This document shows, piece by piece, positions 60,258-64,000 of a stretch of DNA of 64,000 nt. The stretch is from contig NZ_CP060724.1 in NCBI RefSeq assembly GCF_014397255.1, forward strand, positions 496,001-560,000. The letters run 5' to 3'. Both the position numbers and the translations under genes were made by a program. Position 1 is the first letter of the stretch. Each line of letters begins with the position of its first letter. The DNA is from Weissella diestrammenae. GTDB lineage: Bacteria > Bacillota > Bacilli > Lactobacillales > Lactobacillaceae. The notes beneath the pieces are model-generated. The model saw only the letters and a list, made by a program, of their open reading frames with translations. It made no database searches and had not been told where the DNA came from.

Positions 60258-61304
60258 TTACATTGGGGTAATAAAGGCCATATCTGGTGAAAGATAATCA
60301 AATTCCAACCCTGGTTTAGCGTTTAAATCGTAGCCCGCCCGTTTGCCATGCCGATAAGCAATATCGCCCGCAGCACCAATCATGGCTGCATTGTCTCCCG
60401 CCAGTGCCAACGGTACCTTGATGAATTTCACGTCTGGAAATTGTACCTGCAATTGATCAATACCATCTCGCAATCCCCGATTAGCAGCGACACCACCTGC
60501 TACAATAAACGTTTTAACAGAATATGTTGTCAAAGCCGTCTGCGTCTTAGTTAACAACATTTCAAGCACTGCATTTTGAAAACTTGTGGCAAGATTTTGC
60601 AAATTAATTGTCTCGCCACGTTGCTCCGCATTATGCTTCAGATTAATCACAGCACTTTTTAGGCCAGAAAAACTGAAATCTAATTTTCCATCATGCATCA
60701 ATGCTCGAGGAAGATGATATTCATCAACCCCTTGATGTGCCATTTGATCGATCGTCTTACCTGCTGGATAGTCTAATCCCATCGTGCGCCCAACTTTATC
60801 ATACGATTCACCAGCTGCATCATCTCTTGTGTCACCAACAACAACATATTCATATTCACTTTGCATCAACACAAACTCGGTATGCCCGCCTGAGACCATC
60901 AGCGCTAAAGCTGGATACTCAATTGGCGCAACAAACTGTGCTGCCGCAATATGACCAGCCATATGAACTACCGGTACCAGTGGTAATTGATGTGCCCACG
61001 CAATTGTTTTAGCAGCTGTCACGCCGATTAATAATGCGCCTACCAATCCTGGCCCATATGTCACAGCAACAGCTGTGATATCGTCATACGACAGCCCTGC
61101 ATCAGATAAGGCGGCATCAATTAAAAGCGTAATTTGTTCGATATGATGACGACTAGCCACCTCTGGTACGATTCCCCCAAAACGCTGATGACTTTTAATT
61201 TGCGTCGCTATTTCTAAGCTAATAATTTCAGTGCCATTTTTAACCAGCGCAACACTCGTTTCATCGGCACTTGATTCAAACGCTAAAATAATTCGATCGT
61301 GCAT
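60258..61304 (-). CDS. tsaD: tRNA N6-threonylcarbamoyltransferase TsaD
   Basis: Transfers the threonylcarbamoyl group to A37 of ANN-decoding tRNAs with TsaB and TsaE. 348 residues, ASKHA fold: [26 protein letters not shown], the metal motif HMAGH (both His kept; the usual Glu between them is Ala), [10 protein letters not shown] and [18 protein letters not shown] precedes the ATG, 13 nt after rimI. Confidence 0.96.
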   Translation of the reverse strand: MHDRIILAFESSADETSVALVKNGTEIISLEIATQIKSHQRFGGIVPEVASRHHIEQITLLIDAALSDAGLSYDDITAVAVTYGPGLVGALLIGVTAAKTIAWAHQLPLVPVVHMAGHIAAAQFVAPIEYPALALMVSGGHTEFVLMQSEYEYVVVGDTRDDAAGESYDKVGRTMGLDYPAGKTIDQMAHQGVDEYHLPRALMHDGKLDFSFSGLKSAVINLKHNAEQRGETINLQNLATSFQNAVLEMLLTKTQTALTTYSVKTFIVAGGVAANRGLRDGIDQLQVQFPDVKFIKVPLALAGDNAAMIGAAGDIAYRHGKRAGYDLNAKPGLEFDYLSPDMAFITPM

Positions 61305-61317
61305 ATTTCCATCCCTC

Positions 61318-61755
61318 TCATGATAATTTCAAATCCATTAAATAGGCGTCTTCCTTGGGATCGCGGTAATAATCTTCACGAATATTATAAATTTCAAATC
61401 CAAGCCTTTCATATAAGCGTAACGCCCTTTGGTTTGAACTGCGGACTTCTAATAAGATCCGTGTGCCCTTGGGAAAACGGGAAAAATACATTTTAAGTAG
61501 TTTTTCACCAATACGTTGTCCCTGATGACCCGGTAAAATTGCGACGTTACTGATTGATAATTCATCCAAGACCAGATTTCCGCCAACAAAACCAACCAAT
61601 TCACCCGCAATTTCGACCATTAAATATTCTGCATTATGGTTGCGTAAATCATTCAAAAACAATTGCTTTGACCACGGCGACCCACGATATGCTGCCTTGG
61701 AAATTTGAAAGATTTCATCAGCGTTTGGAACACTACGCCATATCAATTCCGTCAT
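61318..61755 (-). CDS. rimI: RimI-type ribosomal protein S18 alanine N-acetyltransferase
   Basis: 145-residue GNAT with the acetyl-CoA loop [15 protein letters not shown] and [20 protein letters not shown]. Position between tsaB and tsaD is the standard one for RimI. Overlaps the preceding GNAT gene by 4 nt (ATGA). Confidence 0.9.
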   Translation of the reverse strand: MTELIWRSVPNADEIFQISKAAYRGSPWSKQLFLNDLRNHNAEYLMVEIAGELVGFVGGNLVLDELSISNVAILPGHQGQRIGEKLLKMYFSRFPKGTRILLEVRSSNQRALRLYERLGFEIYNIREDYYRDPKEDAYLMDLKLS

Positions 61756-62318
61756 AAGCGCCCCTTCCCTAACGTTGAACGCATTTCAACTGCATCTTCG
61801 CCATCATCATAATAATGGTGTTTGGTACGTACTTTACGGAATCCAAGCCGCGAATACAGCTTTTGCGCAGCTTGATTCGTCATCCGAACTTCTAAAGAGA
61901 CCGTTTCAAATTGAATTTGTGCCGCAACCGACATGATGTATGACAACATGAATTTACCGAGCCCACGCTTTTGCCATTGGCGATTAACCGCAAGATTTGT
62001 AATATGCACTTCTCTTAAACTGGGACGAAACGCCGTACCAATATATGCGACCGTCGTATGGGTCGCTTTAATCTGAACAATCAAATACAACCGTTCATGT
62101 TGGCGGTTGATTTCATTCCAAAACAGTTCAATCGGCCATGGCTCTTGCCCAAAATATGCATCCCGTTCAACTGCTAGCATCGCTTCAGCATGCGCTAATT
62201 GAGCTGGCATTAAATCATACTCAATCCCATCAATCACAACGCTCTGGTGAAATTCGCGCAACTCAGTTGGCAACGGATGTCGATACCATCGCCACCAGTT
62301 ATTTAACTTTTTCAACAT
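61752..62318 (-). CDS. GNAT-family acetyltransferase (RimI-like paralogue)
   Basis: 188 residues with VNRQWQKRGLGKFMLSYI and LEVRMTNQAAQKLYSRLGF, closely like the RimI next to it but with a ~40-residue N-terminal extension. Many lactobacilli carry such a second GNAT in the tsa operon. The acceptor is unknown. Overlaps tsaB by 20 nt and rimI by 4 nt. Confidence 0.85.
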   Translation of the reverse strand: MLKKLNNWWRWYRHPLPTELREFHQSVVIDGIEYDLMPAQLAHAEAMLAVERDAYFGQEPWPIELFWNEINRQHERLYLIVQIKATHTTVAYIGTAFRPSLREVHITNLAVNRQWQKRGLGKFMLSYIMSVAAQIQFETVSLEVRMTNQAAQKLYSRLGFRKVRTKHHYYDDGEDAVEMRSTLGKGRL

Positions 62319-63021
62319 AATTCTGCCGTCCTACATTCGGATGTGCCGCTTGCCACTCAGCCTCCGCTTGGGTTACCCGAAGATATTGTGGATTAAATTG
62401 ATGAATTGCCTCATTTGTACGTAAAACTGACTCATCAGCGATTAACGTCAACATATGCCTCGCATGTGGCACATTATCTTTTGAAAATTCAGCTTGTGGT
62501 ACCTGAGCCTTAATGACCGCTTCATACTTTTCCCAATCGCCAACATAAATGACCCGTTCTTGCGAATTAACAGCCATTGGCAAATCATAGATTGACGTGT
62601 GTTGGTCAGCCACGACATTGACCAATTTACCATCACGCCAGCGATACTGTCCGGCATAAACATTATCATTACGTGCGTCCATTAATGGGATCACTATGGT
62701 ATCATTTGCAATCACATTACCAGCTAAGAGTGCAAGGCCCGAAAGTCCAATCAATTCTAAATGTAACGAAAAGGCCAAGGTCTTAGCCGTTGTCACCGCA
62801 ATTCTTAACCCAGTATACGAACCAGGCCCTTGACTCGTTATCACACGATTCAAATCACTTGGTTGCCAGCCTGCTGATTTAACCAATTCATCTATCGATA
62901 ATAATAGCTGTTCTGAATGATTTTTGGCCAAATTTGTTTCAATTTCACCAACTAGACGGTCTGCATCAAACAAAGCTACCGACATGGGTTGATTTGATGT
63001 ATCAAACGCAATTGTTTTCAC
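62299..63021 (-). CDS. tsaB: TsaB, t6A synthesis scaffold, GTG start
   Basis: 240 residues, inactive ASKHA paralogue of TsaD: IAFDTSNQPMSVALFDADRL, QGPGSYTGLRIAVTTAKTLA. Bridges TsaD and TsaE. GTG start at 63021 with AAGGGG upstream. First gene of the tsa operon. Confidence 0.95.
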   Translation of the reverse strand: MKTIAFDTSNQPMSVALFDADRLVGEIETNLAKNHSEQLLLSIDELVKSAGWQPSDLNRVITSQGPGSYTGLRIAVTTAKTLAFSLHLELIGLSGLALLAGNVIANDTIVIPLMDARNDNVYAGQYRWRDGKLVNVVADQHTSIYDLPMAVNSQERVIYVGDWEKYEAVIKAQVPQAEFSKDNVPHARHMLTLIADESVLRTNEAIHQFNPQYLRVTQAEAEWQAAHPNVGRQNYVEKVK

Positions 63022-63089
63022 AATACTAACCCCTTATTTATCTCTTGTATAATTAAAAAATGTTTCTTCTCTATTTTACACGCTCAATC

Positions 63090-63114
63090 AAAAAAAAGCG
63101 CCAAACTTCGACGC
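63090..63114 (-). terminator. Terminator of the partial sortase gene
   Basis: GCGTC/GGCGC stem (63114-63110 with 63102-63098), loop of 7, followed by T8 on the minus strand. Confidence 0.7.
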
Positions 63115-63136
63115 AATTTTTCGCTTGATTTAATTT

Positions 63137-63245
63137 CTACTTGGTTCCACCTGCATCACCATTAACACCTTCTTCAACACCCGGATTAAACCAACTTGCA
63201 CGTGCATTAGTTGCTTGAACTTTCAAATTAAAGTAACCAACCAAT
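63137..63245 (-). other. Out-of-frame coding-like tail of the sortase gene
   Basis: Directly beyond the sortase stop (63223) the -1 frame stays open with strong codon bias (LVGYFNLKVQATNARASW, then FNPGVEEGVNGDAGGTK) to TAG at 63139-63137. One extra A in the A5 run at 63248-63244 (complement), or one extra G just upstream, would fuse it to the sortase as WQKALKKLVGYFNL. It therefore looks like the original C-terminus separated by a one-base loss. Confidence 0.5.
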
Positions 63246-64000
63246 TTTTGAGGGCCTTTTGCCATGTGTATTGTTTAACCAATTTAGCATGTGTAATAAT
63301 CCGATAATTTGTGTTTGGAAATAGACAACTCACAATCGTTAATTGTGGCTGGTCTGTTTGATTCAAAACTGCCACATTAGTTGGTAAGGTCGTCGTTTGC
63401 TTTGTAATGCGATATTCGTAAATGCCATCACCATTTGCTAAGTAAACTGGCTTATTCTTCAACCAACGGTTCGTCCCGGTCTGCCCGTTGACTAAATATG
63501 AGGCGTTGACGTTTAACTTTTCCTGCAAAGCACTAAAACCCGTCCGACCATCATTAAAGTTGTGCGCCGCTAACCCATAATTGCCGCGCCCCATCATTGG
63601 CGTTTGTTCACCCTTTGGGTCCTCAGCCGAACGATTTGCAAAATCAGCACCTAAATTAAGTCCAGCCACAGAGTACGCATCGTCATAAATCGGCAGTAAA
63701 ATCGACACACTAGGAATGGCAACAAAACCTTTTTTCTCATACTTATCATTTTTATTTTGATCCCGCATCACCATCTTTGCAACCAATTTACGATCCACCG
63801 GTTTGGCAGCTCGTTTTTTTATTGTCCGACTTTGTTGCTGTACTTGAAACTTTGCAAAGTAGTCTTTAATGCCAAATAAATTACTATGGTATGCAAAAAT
63901 ACCCAAACTTAAAATCAGTAATAAAACAGATGTAATAAACAAGAAATCGCCATGGGCCCTACCGCGTGCCTTCCGAATGCGGCTAATAATAAACGCCAAC
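63223..64000 (-). CDS. srtA: Class A-like sortase, N-terminus cut by window edge
   Basis: At least 258 residues in one frame reaching the window edge; a TTG at 63999 could be a start but the gene more likely continues. TM anchor (about 20-40), then a sortase domain with catalytic His in GLAAHNF, Cys in TIVSCLFPN and Arg in NYRIITHAK. The usual TLxTC is TIVSC here. It probably anchors ordinary LPxTG proteins to the wall, including unpolymerised pilins. The reading frame may be shifted near the 3' end (see the adjoining entry) but after the catalytic Arg. Confidence 0.82.
   Translation of the reverse strand, partial: LAFIISRIRKARGRAHGDFLFITSVLLLILSLGIFAYHSNLFGIKDYFAKFQVQQQSRTIKKRAAKPVDRKLVAKMVMRDQNKNDKYEKKGFVAIPSVSILLPIYDDAYSVAGLNLGADFANRSAEDPKGEQTPMMGRGNYGLAAHNFNDGRTGFSALQEKLNVNASYLVNGQTGTNRWLKNKPVYLANGDGIYEYRITKQTTTLPTNVAVLNQTDQPQLTIVSCLFPNTNYRIITHAKLVKQYTWQKALKNWLVTLI

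Noticed and set aside
63137-63267. Independent 42-aa gene starting at the ATG inside the sortase 3' end
   Set aside because: No ribosome site precedes that ATG and the upstream bases code for the sortase; a frameshifted C-terminus is the simpler reading.
1-64000. tRNA, rRNA, insertion sequences, prophage, toxin-antitoxin or CRISPR-Cas loci
   Set aside because: Looked for by eye in intergenic spaces and gene products; none could be supported.

Overview
The window looks like a chromosomal segment of a low-GC, Gram-positive lactic acid bacterium, most likely Weissella or a close relative in the Leuconostoc/Weissella branch. This is inference from gene content: a WalRKHIJ-HtrA operon, RexAB (lactic-acid type AddAB), glucose-6-phosphate dehydrogenase, a short-lid adenylate kinase, an S10-spc-alpha ribosomal block followed by an L17 downstream element, and sortase-dependent pili with LPxTG-like anchors. 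No rRNA, tRNA, IS element, prophage or CRISPR was seen. Nearly all genes lie on the minus strand; the plus-strand exceptions are a three-gene DUF1659-like/DUF2922/sigma-factor cluster (7.9-9.1 kb), glpK and zwf.

Layout. 0-0.26 kb: start of a membrane-anchored Ser/Thr-rich protein cut by the window edge. 0.43-0.61 kb: a candidate small RNA with its own promoter, three CCCC segments and a strong terminator. 0.68-7.65 kb: walR-walK-walH-walI-walJ-htrA, the cell-wall stress two-component operon; htrA also has a CiaR-like direct-repeat promoter. 7.9-9.1 kb: the small plus-strand cluster. 9.1-12.6 kb: remnant exopolysaccharide locus (wzy-like, 5'-deleted cpsB, frameshifted cpsD, intact cpsC, no glycosyltransferases). 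12.8-17.7 kb: rpsF-ssb-rpsR, prs, glmU, purR. 17.9-22.4 kb: MFS transporter, glpK and zwf, with cre-like sites at both. 22.4-32.5 kb: rexBA, tadA, an RsmC-like methyltransferase, a LOG-family protein and an anchored hydrolase.

32.8-44.4 kb: a sortase-dependent pilus cluster of a VWA-domain tip adhesin, a backbone-like pilin, a class C sortase and two further pilins. The tip adhesin and sortase read intact, but all three other pilin genes are broken: each carries a one-base loss in a G/C run, and two also have an in-frame stop. cpsD carries the same kind of lesion and the partial sortase at the right edge carries a one-base shift near its 3' end, whereas the long housekeeping genes are uninterrupted. 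Either the surface-structure genes are decaying or phase-varying, or homopolymer calling failed only there. The latter seems less likely but must be excluded.

44.7-45.8 kb: a zinc alcohol dehydrogenase with Rex-like and cre-like sites. 46.0-60.1 kb: 28 genes from rpsJ to rplQ with promoter, structured leader and 3' L17DE element. rpsN (S14) is absent from its usual place, and an exact 83-bp tandem duplication covers the end of rpmJ. 60.2-63.0 kb: tsaB-GNAT-rimI-tsaD (tRNA t6A synthesis and protein acetylation). 63.2-64 kb: partial class A-like sortase.
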